A stretch of DNA of 64,000 bases from Acinetobacter bohemicus ANC 3994 (GTDB lineage: Bacteria; Pseudomonadota; Gammaproteobacteria; Pseudomonadales; Moraxellaceae), in NCBI RefSeq assembly GCF_000367925.1, contig NZ_KB849166.1, forward strand, positions 62,001 to 126,000, written 5' to 3'. Each line of letters starts with the position of its first letter. The stretch's first letter is position 1. Positions 44,356 through 53,154 of the stretch are shown here, piece after piece. The notes under the pieces were generated by a model. The model did no database searches. It saw only the letters and a list, made by a program, of their open reading frames with translations, and was not told the origin of the DNA. The position numbers and the translations under genes were made by a program.

Positions 44356-44843
44356 TGTGAAATCAAGACTGTTGCCGTTGCCAAAATGCCTTCCTGACGT
44401 CCTGTAAAACCTAATTGCTCTGTAGTTGTCGCTTTAATACTAATTTGCGTGACATGCGCGTTTAAGACATCAGCAATACTTTGACGCATTTCTAAATTAT
44501 GTTTGGCTAATTTTGGACGTTCGCACGCGACCGTAATATCCGCATTATTTAGCACATAACCCCGATCTAAAATAAGTTGATAGACATGCTTAAGTAAGAC
44601 TCGGCTATCGACACCTTTAAATTTTGCATTCGTATCGGGAAAATGCTGCCCGATATCCCCCAAAGCCAACGCGCCCAATAACGCATCACATAAAGCATGC
44701 AGCACAACATCACCATCTGAATGGGCTTTTAAGCCATGTGTATGGGGAATTTTAATGCCTGCTAAAGTTACAAAATCACCTTCTTCAAAGGCGTGTACAT
44801 CCATTCCCTGACCAATTCGAATTTGTGCGACCACTTTTAGCAT
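44343..44843 (-). CDS. ispF: 2-C-methyl-D-erythritol 2,4-cyclodiphosphate synthase
   Basis: MEP-pathway enzyme for isoprenoid precursors. The 166 residues carry the zinc-binding GxDVHxF (GMDVHAFEEGD), HSDGDVVLHALCDALLGA, GDIGQHFPD and the C-terminal TTTEQLGFTGRQEGI. Usual length is about 160. IspD is not adjacent. Confidence 0.94.
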   Translation of the reverse strand: MLKVVAQIRIGQGMDVHAFEEGDFVTLAGIKIPHTHGLKAHSDGDVVLHALCDALLGALALGDIGQHFPDTNAKFKGVDSRVLLKHVYQLILDRGYVLNNADITVACERPKLAKHNLEMRQSIADVLNAHVTQISIKATTTEQLGFTGRQEGILATATVLISHQAK

Positions 44844-44933
44844 CCTTAAGAAATAAATGATTGAAATGTTGTATTCACGCTTTCTATTTCGCTATAGTTA
44901 CATCAGCGCAACATAGTGAAATTATAAGCGATC

Positions 44934-45584
44934 ATGCTGGTGAATACCGATATTAATCTCATTAAAACATTAAGCACATTATTCAGTATTGGCTGTTTGT
45001 GCTCAACCATGACTTATGCTCAAGAAATTGACTGCTCTCGCCCAAATACATCGTCAATGAAAAATATTTGCGCTGAAGATTTTTTAGAATCTCGAGAGAA
45101 ATTAAGCAATCATTATATAACTGCTTTTTTAGTCAGTGATGCCCCTGTTCATTTATTAGAAGATACGCATACCTTATGGTTTAAGCGTTTGCAGCAATGT
45201 AAAAGCCTAGATTGTTATAAACAACAATTTGAATTACGCATTGAAGATCTTAATTTTTATACATCACTGAATCAGAGTTTAACCAATCACTATTTAAAAT
45301 TTGAAAATGGAAAAATTGCCAGTCAACCTGTGCATTTACAAGTCCACCAACTCACCAAAGATAAAATTAAAATTGAAGGTATTGCCTACCGAAACCCGAA
45401 CAATAAATTAGAAACTCAAACCATTCCATTCTTGGCTTATACAACCACAGGAAAGAAAGATGAAATTATAGATAACGAACATGATTGCAAATATCAGTTC
45501 AATTTCAATAAAGCAATTTTATCGGTCAAAACTAAGCAAAAAGGCTGTGAACGTTTTGTCGGTGTGTATCGAGTGTATGACTAA
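44934..45584 (+). CDS. Exported hypothetical protein, LprI-like N-terminus
   Basis: A 216-residue protein with an N-terminal hydrophobic signal (LFSIGCLCSTMTYA) and then a Cys-rich region (IDCSRPNTSSMKNICAEDFLESREKLSNHY) that resembles the lysozyme-inhibitor LprI/DUF1311 pattern. The remainder (VHLQVHQLTKDKIKIEGIAYR; KYQFNFNKAILSVKTKQKGCERF) looks beta-rich and is unrecognised. A start within the first 25 codons is uncertain. Periplasmic location is inferred. Confidence 0.6.
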   Translation: MLVNTDINLIKTLSTLFSIGCLCSTMTYAQEIDCSRPNTSSMKNICAEDFLESREKLSNHYITAFLVSDAPVHLLEDTHTLWFKRLQQCKSLDCYKQQFELRIEDLNFYTSLNQSLTNHYLKFENGKIASQPVHLQVHQLTKDKIKIEGIAYRNPNNKLETQTIPFLAYTTTGKKDEIIDNEHDCKYQFNFNKAILSVKTKQKGCERFVGVYRVYD

Positions 45585-45669
45585 TTTTGTTGAATAAACT
45601 CATTATTTTCCTTGGAAATTGCACAACATTCAAAAAATTTATCTTGAATATGAGCGATATTATTATTGC

Positions 45670-46086
45670 TTAAAGCAAATAAAGCTTCATTTTTTGCCTA
45701 ATCAAATCTAGAGCTTGTACATACTTGCAATGTAAATCTAGCACACGATATGTATTCATATTTACCAAAAAAAACTCAAAACAATGCCCATAATCATCTA
45801 GCGTGTCATAACACCATTGATCCTCTAAACCTTGATTTGCAGTATCACAAAAAACAAAGTGCCATGTTTGGTTGCTTATTTGATGTGATCCCCAATCATA
45901 ACATTGCTGTTCTCCCACAACGATGCCCGATTCTTCATACAATTCACGTATAGCTGCTTGAAACATTGGTTCTGACTTTTCAATCGTACCTTTTACCAGT
46001 TGAATACCTGCTGTCGGATGTTTAAAAAGCAAAATTTCCAATATATTATTGTTTTTCCTTAGAATCACTGGACAGACTTTATTCAT
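45670..46086 (-). CDS. NUDIX hydrolase
   Basis: A 138-residue NUDIX protein with the full box GTIEKSEPMFQAAIRELYEESGI (key residues G, E, REL, EE, G). The start at 46086 is chosen because a longer frame to 46167 would run across the dadA terminator; GAGATG precedes the ATG. The hydrolysed nucleoside diphosphate derivative is unknown. Confidence 0.82.
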   Translation of the reverse strand: MNKVCPVILRKNNNILEILLFKHPTAGIQLVKGTIEKSEPMFQAAIRELYEESGIVVGEQQCYDWGSHQISNQTWHFVFCDTANQGLEDQWCYDTLDDYGHCFEFFLVNMNTYRVLDLHCKYVQALDLIRQKMKLYLL

Positions 46087-46139
46087 TATTTTGCATCTCA
46101 CGAAAATTCCTAGACAATCATATCTTGAATTGAGCTGGA

Positions 46140-46173
46140 AAAAAAAGTGCAACACATCACGTTGCACTTTTTA
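46140..46173 (-). terminator. Terminator of dadA
   Basis: AAAGTGCAAC (46144-46153), loop ACATCAC, GTTGCACTTT (46161-46170), extended by A/T pairs, with T runs on both strands. It lies 13-46 bases past the dadA stop. Confidence 0.8.
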
Positions 46174-46185
46174 GTTTCTATGCAA

Positions 46186-47430
46186 TTAAATAGGATGCTG
46201 CGATGCCACTTGCTGACTGATCATCACTGCTGTTGCAGCAGATAACGTCCAACCTAAATGCCCATGCCCTGTATTATAAAACACGCGTTCACGTTTACCC
46301 CGTCGGACAGTTGGCATCATATTTGGCATCATCGGGCGTAAACCGGCCCACGGCACGACGTTTTCAGTGCTAATACTAAAGTTTTTATTTACCCAATCTG
46401 TCAGTGGTTGAATACGGTCTGCTCGAATATCAAGGTTATAACCATTAAATTCCGCTGTTCCGGCGACTCTTAAACGGTCTGCACCTAAACGCGAAGTCAC
46501 AATTTTTGCACTTTCATCAAGCAAACTTACCCACGGCGCATGCTTCACACTATCCTGATCATTTAAATTAAGCGTAATCGAATACCCCTTCACTGGATAG
46601 ATATTGACTCGATCACCTAATAAATTTGCCAAATGGTAACTTCCAACCCCCGCACAAACCACAATAGCATCTGCCTCTAGTGATTCCACTGTGGCAGTAT
46701 TCAACAACACATTTTCATGACTCGCATGATAAAGCACCGTAACACCTTTGGCATGATGCTGCACATCGCTCACTTCCATACCAAACAAATACTTCACGCC
46801 ATATTTTTCAGAAGCTTTGGCTAAACCTGTTGTAAATTTATGAATATCTCCTGTTGCATCCCCTGGGCAATAAAAACCACCATAATATTCGCCCGTTAAA
46901 CTCGGCTCTATACTTTTAATTTCTTCTGGCGTAACTGGATTTCGTTCTAGTCCTCCTTCACGCAGTAAAGCATTTGTCTTGGTTGCGACGTCATAATCCA
47001 GTTTATTGTGATAAAAATGCAGGATGCCCCGTTTCTCTAAATTGAACTGAATATCCTCTTCTTTCGCTACGGTAAATAAGCGTTCACGTGCCAATAAGGC
47101 CATTTTTACGGTATCACGCGTATTGGCTTCATAGTGTTTAATATTACCGAGGAATTCGATTAACCAACCATATTTATGTAGGTCAAATGAAGGATTCAGC
47201 AACAGAGGTGCATTCTTATTAAACATCCACTTCATGCCTTTTAGCACGGTAGATTTTTGATTCCAAACCTCTGCATTACACGCTGAAAGTTGCCCACCAT
47301 TGGCAAACGATGTTTCCATAGCAGCATATAAATGTTTATCAATCACGGTAACTTTATAACCCAGTTTTGCCAACTCATAGGCAGAAGTAACACCGGTAAT
47401 TCCCGATCCAATCACGACAATATGACACAT
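46186..47430 (-). CDS. dadA: D-amino acid dehydrogenase, riboswitch-controlled
   Basis: FAD-dependent oxidoreductase, 414 residues, oxidatively deaminating D-amino acids (or glycine). The N-terminal dinucleotide site is VVIGSGITGVTSAYELAKLGYKVTVIDK in pieces (GSGITG with Glu/Asp at the strand end), with SFANGGQLSAC, AGVGSYHLANLLG and the C-terminal GHGHLGWTLSAATA, as in DadA. No alr/dadX gene is beside it. A glycine riboswitch precedes the start, so a glycine-related substrate is more likely than usual. AAGGGAG sits seven bases before the ATG. Confidence 0.85.
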   Translation of the reverse strand: MCHIVVIGSGITGVTSAYELAKLGYKVTVIDKHLYAAMETSFANGGQLSACNAEVWNQKSTVLKGMKWMFNKNAPLLLNPSFDLHKYGWLIEFLGNIKHYEANTRDTVKMALLARERLFTVAKEEDIQFNLEKRGILHFYHNKLDYDVATKTNALLREGGLERNPVTPEEIKSIEPSLTGEYYGGFYCPGDATGDIHKFTTGLAKASEKYGVKYLFGMEVSDVQHHAKGVTVLYHASHENVLLNTATVESLEADAIVVCAGVGSYHLANLLGDRVNIYPVKGYSITLNLNDQDSVKHAPWVSLLDESAKIVTSRLGADRLRVAGTAEFNGYNLDIRADRIQPLTDWVNKNFSISTENVVPWAGLRPMMPNMMPTVRRGKRERVFYNTGHGHLGWTLSAATAVMISQQVASQHPI

Positions 47431-47465
47431 ACGACACTCCCTTGAAATGTACTGGCATTTCTATG

Positions 47466-47656
47466 AGCCCCATCTGTCATTGGTACCTGAGAGCTTCGAT
47501 CTTGACGCCAAAATTTTCAACGCCGACCATCCCCTTCGGTGAGCATATTTTATATGCTTCTCTCCAGATTTTTAAAATTATTACAGTCCTTTTGCCTGAG
47601 AGTTTCCGGGGTCGTTGCTCCTTCGGCGTGTTCACAGAAGAACATCTCTCCTGCAA
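47466..47656 (-). promoter_or_regulatory. Tandem glycine riboswitch upstream of dadA
   Basis: On the minus strand the first aptamer shows GGAGAGATGTT, CCGAAGGAGCAAC and AAACTCTCAGGCAAAAGG. The second shows CTGGAGAGAAGC, CACCGAAGGGGATGGTCGG and GAAGCTCTCAGGTACCAATG. These are the conserved cores of the two glycine aptamers (gcvT RNA motif), joined by a short AT-rich linker. The dadA ATG follows about 35 bases after the second aptamer. No terminator is seen between, so control may be translational. Confidence 0.92.
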
Positions 47657-47869
47657 TAATTGCTTACTCTAATATGAGCAATTTTTATACCATTTGCGAA
47701 CACTAAATTAATTATATTTGTTAATCAACTTGATCTTATTCAATATATATATAAATATCAGATACTTAAAAAACTTTTTAACTTTTGATAGCTCTGTAAA
47801 AATTACATTCCAGCACTTATATTGAAGTTTAATAGGGCTAAAAACATGTTAAGAGCCACAAATGATTTG

Positions 47870-48115
47870 CAAAGCATCCAAAAAGAGCAATTTGCTGAAA
47901 TAATAGCAATCTTGTTTTTTGTTTGAGCAGTGCCCAATATTTTTCTATTGCATTAAACTCAGAAGAATAAGGTGATCAATCAATTAAAAAACAACCTTAT
48001 ACTTCTACAATCTGTCTTATATTTCCACCTGAGTAAAATCCAGTATTATCTAGTATTAAATAACGCTTTTCTCTCAAAGCTAACGATTGGCACAGTTTTC
48101 TTCTAAATGACCGTT
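47870..48115 (-). pseudogene. Decayed IS630-type transposase, C-terminal fragment
   Basis: Translation of the minus strand gives RYLILDNTGFYSGGNIRQIVEV followed by a stop. After a frame change it gives SPYSSEFNAIEKYWALLKQK, the D and E regions of the IS630-type DDE domain (usual LDNAxxH...LPPYSPELNPIExxW). Stops and a frameshift separate the parts, and the N-terminal half is missing. It lies between the glycine riboswitch and the TenA-like gene. Confidence 0.7.
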
Positions 48116-48125
48116 TTAAATCTTT

Positions 48126-48863
48126 CTAGCGTAATTTATAGCATGCATCTAACGCTAATTCATAATACGCCAAGCCTTCTTGTGCAGCTAAAAATGCTTT
48201 CTTCTGCAATGCAGGGTCTTTATCACACAACCGTTTTATCAGCTCCATTGCTTCATACGGATGTAAATCATCATAATGAGCATGTGCTCTTAACCAAGCC
48301 AAAGATCGCTTATTAATAGTGACTTCAGGATGTTCTGTATATGTTTGTATTCCTTTATAAACTTGTATTGTCCAGTCCCCTGTTGCCCATTCAATTGCTA
48401 AATTTGTTGCAGCAATACTTTCCGCTAAAGTACCTCTAAAATTAATATCCCATAAAAAATGATTCACTGCATTCATTGCAGCAGGTGGTCTAACTTCATT
48501 CAACATTTCAGCTGTTACACCAAAACCTCTAGCCCAATCTTGATACCAATACAGATGACGTTCTTCAACTTTAATATTTTGAATTAACCAATTTCTCGTA
48601 TCTATGACCCCATCTGAAGAAAATGAGGTTGCTTTAGCAAGCGCACCAGCCATATAAGATGGAAAATGAGCAACTAAAGGATAAAAATTGAGTAATGTTG
48701 AACGAAAACACTCTAGACTCAATGATCCATTCGCCATATCTAAAAATAAAGGGTGTTTACTCACTCGCTCTTTCGCAGGAAAAAGTTCATCCCAAAACTT
48801 TTGAGACCACTCCGAATGAGCTGTAATTTCTAATTTTGTTCCATATTGATTCATAGCAGTCAT
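48126..48863 (-). CDS. TenA/PqqC-fold (haem-oxygenase-like) protein
   Basis: A 245-residue all-helical protein of the TenA/PqqC/CADD superfamily. Candidate metal or substrate residues are in NIKVEERHLYWYQDWARGFG, NLAIEWATGDW and RAHAHYDDLHPYEAMEL (a His-x4-Asp-x2-His type cluster). Such proteins include thiaminases, PQQ synthase and diiron oxidases. The substrate here is unknown. No thi, pqq or TPP riboswitch is adjacent. It is bordered by an IS630 relic and, across 216 bases of AT-rich DNA, an IS5-family element. Confidence 0.7.
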   Translation of the reverse strand: MTAMNQYGTKLEITAHSEWSQKFWDELFPAKERVSKHPLFLDMANGSLSLECFRSTLLNFYPLVAHFPSYMAGALAKATSFSSDGVIDTRNWLIQNIKVEERHLYWYQDWARGFGVTAEMLNEVRPPAAMNAVNHFLWDINFRGTLAESIAATNLAIEWATGDWTIQVYKGIQTYTEHPEVTINKRSLAWLRAHAHYDDLHPYEAMELIKRLCDKDPALQKKAFLAAQEGLAYYELALDACYKLR

Positions 48864-49079
48864 TGCGATGCATCCTATTCGTATGACTTAATTCAACCAT
48901 ATTCTATGATTGCTAATTTTTAGATTTTATCTAAATACAATAAATACACAATCATTGTTGTTTAAATTGTAACTATTTCTATTTATATAACATTTTATTA
49001 AGCTTAATGATTATATTAGTTAAATATTGAATACAGAAAAATTCTGAATAATAGAATTATATTAATCTTTTATAATCTA

Positions 49080-49919
49080 GGGCGTGTCCTCATTTGAAGA
49101 ATGGATGTTAAAGACTTAAAATAATATTCCAAATTAGTTGTATTTCAATATTATTCAATGGCACGTACTCTTTTAACAGATAATATTTGGCAGCAAATCC
49201 AAGATACAATGCGATTACACGGTTGCTACTGTTCAAAGAATAGTAGAAATATCATGGAAGCTATCTTATGGAAACTACGTACAGGTGCGACATGGCGTGA
49301 TATTCCTCAAGAATTTTGTCCTTGGCAAACTGCTTATAATCGTTTTAATCGTTGGGCAAGTAAGGGGTTGTGGAATAAATTTTTTTTAGATTACGTGGCG
49401 TCTTGGATCAAGAATGGGTATTCATTGACGGAAGCTACATACGCGTGCATCAGCATGCAAGTGGAGCTCGGAATGGTTTCGAAAGAGCAATTGGACAATC
49501 ACGTGGTGGGCGAACAACAAAAATACATCTTGCAACCGACGCGAATGGATTACCGATTGATTTTAAAATCACTGGGGGTCAAGTCCACGATAGCCAAGTT
49601 GCAGAGCAATTGATAGAGACTGTAGAAAAAGCAGATTATTTAATTGCAGATAAGGGATATGATGCTGAGACCATCAGAATATTGATTAAAAATAAAAATA
49701 TGATTCCAATTATTCCAATGAGATCAAATAGTAAAAGATTAAATAAAGAATTTGATAAATATCTATATCGATTAAGGCATTTAGTTGAGAATGCGTTTGC
49801 GAGGTTAAAACATTTTCGAGCGATTGCAACCCGATTTGATAAGCTTGCACGAAATTATCAGTCTATGATTTACATTGCTTGCATGTTTATTTGGTGTAAA
49901 GCCAAATGAGGACACGCCC
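49080..49919 (+). mobile_element. IS5-family (IS427 group) insertion sequence
   Basis: An 840-bp element bounded by inverted repeats GGGCGTGTCCTCATTTG (49080-49096) and its complement (49903-49919), flanked by a TA duplication (49078-49079 and 49920-49921). It carries a transposase encoded in two overlapping frames. Ends and genes look intact, so it may be active. Confidence 0.92.
49158..49909 (+). CDS. IS427-type transposase, two frames joined by a -1 frameshift
   Basis: The first frame (from 49158) gives the N-terminal domain (LRTGATWRDIPQEFCPWQTAYNRFNRW). The second frame gives the catalytic domain with Asp in WVFIDGSYI, Asp in LIADKGYDAE and Glu in LRHLVENAFARLKHF. The frames meet at a run of eight T (49380-49387), where a -1 slip would yield the fused WNKFFFRLRGVLDQEW. 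The first frame stays open to 49613, but that tail is not the real protein. Confidence 0.85.
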
Positions 49920-50011
49920 TAATACACATTTTATTTAATTCAGTGTAACGTAGTCAAAAAAACAATCTCTCTTTTAAATTTATAAAAATATTGGGAGTGG
50001 TGAGAGATAAA

Positions 50012-51241
50012 ATGAAGTTGAAAGCATCCAATCTACTGGGGCAAGAACAAATCGACTTGTTAATTTCTCGCGGGCTAAATTTAGTTTGGTTTCCTAAAGA
50101 ATTAGAAGTTGTTTATAAAAACCAGTATAAAAATGAAGCTGCATATGAATTTCGTTTTCGTGCGCCTATCATTTTAGGATTATATCTATATTTAAGTTTT
50201 GGTACTTATCAAGCGTTACCCGCTGAAATGCGTTTTGAATGGATCGTATATTATGGTTGGGTTGGCATGATCATTGTTTTTGCATGGTTACTTGCCTTCA
50301 TTCCCTCTATGAACAAGTGGTTTGATCACTATGTTTGTCTTGGGTCTACAGGTGCAGTTGCACTGACGTTCACCCTGATTAACGTATTAGAACAAGGTCA
50401 AAATAACGTGCTCTTTCACGCTGCAATGATGTATGCGGTGGTGATTATTTATGGCTTTGTTGGCATGAGATTTTATACTGCAATTATTGCAGGTTGGTGT
50501 GGTGGTCTGATTGGCATAGGCATAAGCACATGGTTAAACGGTTCAATTGATTGGACTATTTTAAATAGAACTTATACTTTTAGTAGTTTCCTTGGCATGG
50601 CTTTAGCTTATGCTACCGATCGACAACATCGGGAAAACTATCTACAAAATTGTATGATTGAACTAAATCGATTAGAACTGATGCGTCAAGCACAACAACT
50701 TTCGATCCTTTCACAACAAGATGCTTTAACGGGTTTGGCTAATCGACGCTACTTAGATGAAGTCCTTGAAAATGAATGGAGAAGTGCAATTCGTCATAAG
50801 CTACCTATAACAATCATGATGATTGATATAGATTTTTTTAAACTATATAACGATGCACTTGGCCATATTCAAGGAGATCAATGCCTTAGACGTATCGCAA
50901 TTTTACTGGGTTCAATTTCTTCACGAAGTGGTGATCTAGCGGCACGTTATGGGGGTGAAGAATTTTTGCTATTGTTCTCGGTAACAGACAAAGACCAAGC
51001 ACTTATTCAGGTACAGCAGTTAATGGAATTAGTCCGAAATATTGGAATTATCCACCCTAAAAGTAATGTTTCCAAACATGTGACTATTAGTGTTGGTGTA
51101 GCGACAATGATTCCTCATCTCAATGACAAGCTTTCAGATTTTATTTCACGAGCGGATCACGCACTATATACAGCAAAAAGTAATGGTCGAAATCAATATC
51201 ATATTGCAACGTCTGATCATATAATTTCTGAAACATTGTAA
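50012..51241 (+). CDS. Membrane-bound diguanylate cyclase (GGDEF)
   Basis: Synthesises cyclic di-GMP from GTP. The 409-residue protein has five to six N-terminal hydrophobic helices in about 45-205 and a C-terminal GGDEF domain opening with DALTGLANRRYLDE. The active site is GGEEF near 314 (an active variant), and the inhibitory I-site RSGD lies five residues before it. The start at 50012 is preferred because GAGAG sits just upstream; earlier GTG or TTG codons are possible. It begins about 90 bases after the IS, so its original promoter region may be cut off. Confidence 0.88.
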   Translation: MKLKASNLLGQEQIDLLISRGLNLVWFPKELEVVYKNQYKNEAAYEFRFRAPIILGLYLYLSFGTYQALPAEMRFEWIVYYGWVGMIIVFAWLLAFIPSMNKWFDHYVCLGSTGAVALTFTLINVLEQGQNNVLFHAAMMYAVVIIYGFVGMRFYTAIIAGWCGGLIGIGISTWLNGSIDWTILNRTYTFSSFLGMALAYATDRQHRENYLQNCMIELNRLELMRQAQQLSILSQQDALTGLANRRYLDEVLENEWRSAIRHKLPITIMMIDIDFFKLYNDALGHIQGDQCLRRIAILLGSISSRSGDLAARYGGEEFLLLFSVTDKDQALIQVQQLMELVRNIGIIHPKSNVSKHVTISVGVATMIPHLNDKLSDFISRADHALYTAKSNGRNQYHIATSDHIISETL

Positions 51242-51351
51242 TGATTCAGCTATTAACTAAGCCTAATCCTATTTAGACTAATGCTTTGATCACTTGAATA
51301 GAAATCGATCCTGAGTTTTACCCAACAACCTTTCACCTAGCATTTTTAGAT

Positions 51352-51888
51352 CTATTGCATGATCGACTTTTTCATTTGCTGTAATTTTAAATCAATTAAT
51401 GGAATGCCTACATTTGCATGAATTGGATAATTTTCGATGCAAGCAGTTTTAACATAGCCACATCGTTCATAATATTCAATTAATTCAGATCTGGCATCAA
51501 GTACAAACATCTCATAGCACTTTAAATTTGCACATATTTCCTGTGCCTTCATTTCGGCATATTTAAGCATCTGCCGACCAATGCCTTGATTCTGCCAAGC
51601 AGCTGCAACACAAAACGTTCCTATTTCCACTGTATCTTGTTGAAAAGTTAAACCGATACAGCCAAGCAATCCTTGTTGTGGATTGTCCTGAATATCAGCG
51701 ACAAATAGCCGCACATTCTTTTGCGCCAAAAAATGACGCAGTTGTTGTTCATTGATTCTTGCCCCAGCAACAATACTTTGTTCACTGGTCCAACTCGCAG
51801 CATTATTCGTTCTATAAGCTTGGTTGATAAGAATCACTAAATTTTGAATATCTGAAGAATTTGCTGTTCTCAAACTTAAGTTTTTCAT
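51352..51888 (-). CDS. GNAT-family N-acetyltransferase
   Basis: About 178 residues of GNAT fold: N-terminal LRTANSSDIQNLVILINQAYR, beta4 VEIGTFCVAAAWQNQGIGRQMLKYAE with the acetyl-CoA-binding QNQGIG pyrophosphate loop, and the C-terminal YYERCGYVKT. Substrate unknown. The ATG at 51888 gives a normal family start; an upstream ATG at 51918 would add ten residues. Confidence 0.8.
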   Translation of the reverse strand: MKNLSLRTANSSDIQNLVILINQAYRTNNAASWTSEQSIVAGARINEQQLRHFLAQKNVRLFVADIQDNPQQGLLGCIGLTFQQDTVEIGTFCVAAAWQNQGIGRQMLKYAEMKAQEICANLKCYEMFVLDARSELIEYYERCGYVKTACIENYPIHANVGIPLIDLKLQQMKKSIMQ

Positions 51889-51960
51889 TGTTATTCTTTT
51901 GATCTGTGACTTATACAATATGAATTAAAATGTAGCAGATCTTGGATCGAATTCAAAAAT

Positions 51961-51991
51961 AAAAAACCAGACATAAAGTCTGGTTTTTTAT
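51961..51991. terminator. Terminator of aroC (bidirectional)
   Basis: CCAGAC (51967-51972), loop ATAAA, GTCTGG (51978-51983), extended by A/T pairs and T runs on both strands. It lies about 60 bases past the aroC stop. Confidence 0.8.
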
Positions 51992-52047
51992 TAAAGCGTA
52001 TAGATGAATTGTTCACTAACCATATTCAAGCCAAGAAAAATTTTCTT

Positions 52048-53142
52048 TTACTTCGGCTCAATCGGTGCAAACGGCGCAACAACATCTGCATTTTGCGCAC
52101 GATGACGCATAAAGTGATCCATCAATACTATAGCAAGCATTGCTTCTGCAATCGGTGTCGCACGTACACCCACGCAAGGATCATGACGACCTTTAGTCAA
52201 CACATCGGTATCTTGACGATCAATATTAATGGTTTTACCCGGTGTAGTAATACTTGCGGTTGGTTTTAAAGCAATTGCCACACGAATCGTTTGCCCAGAT
52301 GAAATACCACCCAGTATACCGCCCGCATGATTTGCCAAGAAACCATCAGTTGTTAACTCATCACGTGTTTCATGACCAAACTGTTCTGCAACAGCAAAAC
52401 CATCGCCAATTTCAACCCCTTTAACCGCATTGATACTCATCATCGCATGGGCAATGTCGGCATCTAAACGATCAAATACAGGCTCGCCCCAACCCACTGG
52501 AACTTTTTCAGCAACAATTTCAAGCTTTGCACCACAACTTGTACCTTGTTCACGCAATGAAGTCACTAAAGCTTCAAAACGAGGCACGGCATCCACATCA
52601 CCACAGAAAAAAGGATTGTTCGGAACTTCTGCCCAATCCAATTTTTCTGCTTTTTCTGTACCAATTTGCGTTACATGACCACGAATATCAATCGCAAATT
52701 TTTCAGCCAGATATTTCTTAGCAATAGCACCTGCCGCTACACGCATCGCGGTTTCACGCGCGCTTGAACGACCGCCACCACGGTAATCACGAAAGCCATA
52801 CTTTTGGGTATAAGTATAATCTGCATGACCCGGACGGAAGGTTTGTGCAATATTGCCATAATCTTTCGATTTCTGATCCGTATTACGAATCAGTAAACCA
52901 ATCGATGTACCTGTGGTTTTACCTTCAAATACACCTGAAATAATTTCAACTTCATCGGGTTCTTTGCGTTGAGTCGCAAATTTAGACGTTCCCGGCTTAC
53001 GACGGTCTAAATCGTGTTGCAAATCGGCTTCAGAAAGCTCTAAACCTGGCGGAACACCATCGACAATTGCCATGAGGCCAACGCCATGAGATTCACCACA
53101 AGTCGTTACACGAAACAGCTGTCCAATACTATTACCTGCCAT
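52048..53142 (-). CDS. aroC: Chorismate synthase
   Basis: Converts EPSP to chorismate, the last shikimate step, using reduced FMN. The 364-residue protein starts MAGNSIGQLFRVTTCGESHGVG, in which GESHG is the family hallmark. It also has SFRP-type FRPGHADYTY, YRGGGRSSARETAMRVAAGA and GGISSGQTIRV. The start at 53142 has AAGGAG eight bases upstream; the GTG at 53148 would be too close to it. It follows prmB by 12 bases and is probably co-transcribed. Confidence 0.95.
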   Translation of the reverse strand: MAGNSIGQLFRVTTCGESHGVGLMAIVDGVPPGLELSEADLQHDLDRRKPGTSKFATQRKEPDEVEIISGVFEGKTTGTSIGLLIRNTDQKSKDYGNIAQTFRPGHADYTYTQKYGFRDYRGGGRSSARETAMRVAAGAIAKKYLAEKFAIDIRGHVTQIGTEKAEKLDWAEVPNNPFFCGDVDAVPRFEALVTSLREQGTSCGAKLEIVAEKVPVGWGEPVFDRLDADIAHAMMSINAVKGVEIGDGFAVAEQFGHETRDELTTDGFLANHAGGILGGISSGQTIRVAIALKPTASITTPGKTINIDRQDTDVLTKGRHDPCVGVRATPIAEAMLAIVLMDHFMRHRAQNADVVAPFAPIEPK

Positions 53143-53154
53143 GTTCACAACTCC

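Noticed and set aside
45670..46167. Longer NUDIX start at 46167
   Set aside because: The extra 27 codons run through the dadA terminator hairpin and have no NUDIX similarity.
47442..47672. 76-residue plus-strand frame over the dadA leader
   Set aside because: The same bases form the glycine riboswitch on the other strand, with conserved cores in every expected place.
49388..49613. Continuation of the first IS frame past the frameshift
   Set aside because: The catalytic domain is in the other frame; the tail has no transposase similarity.
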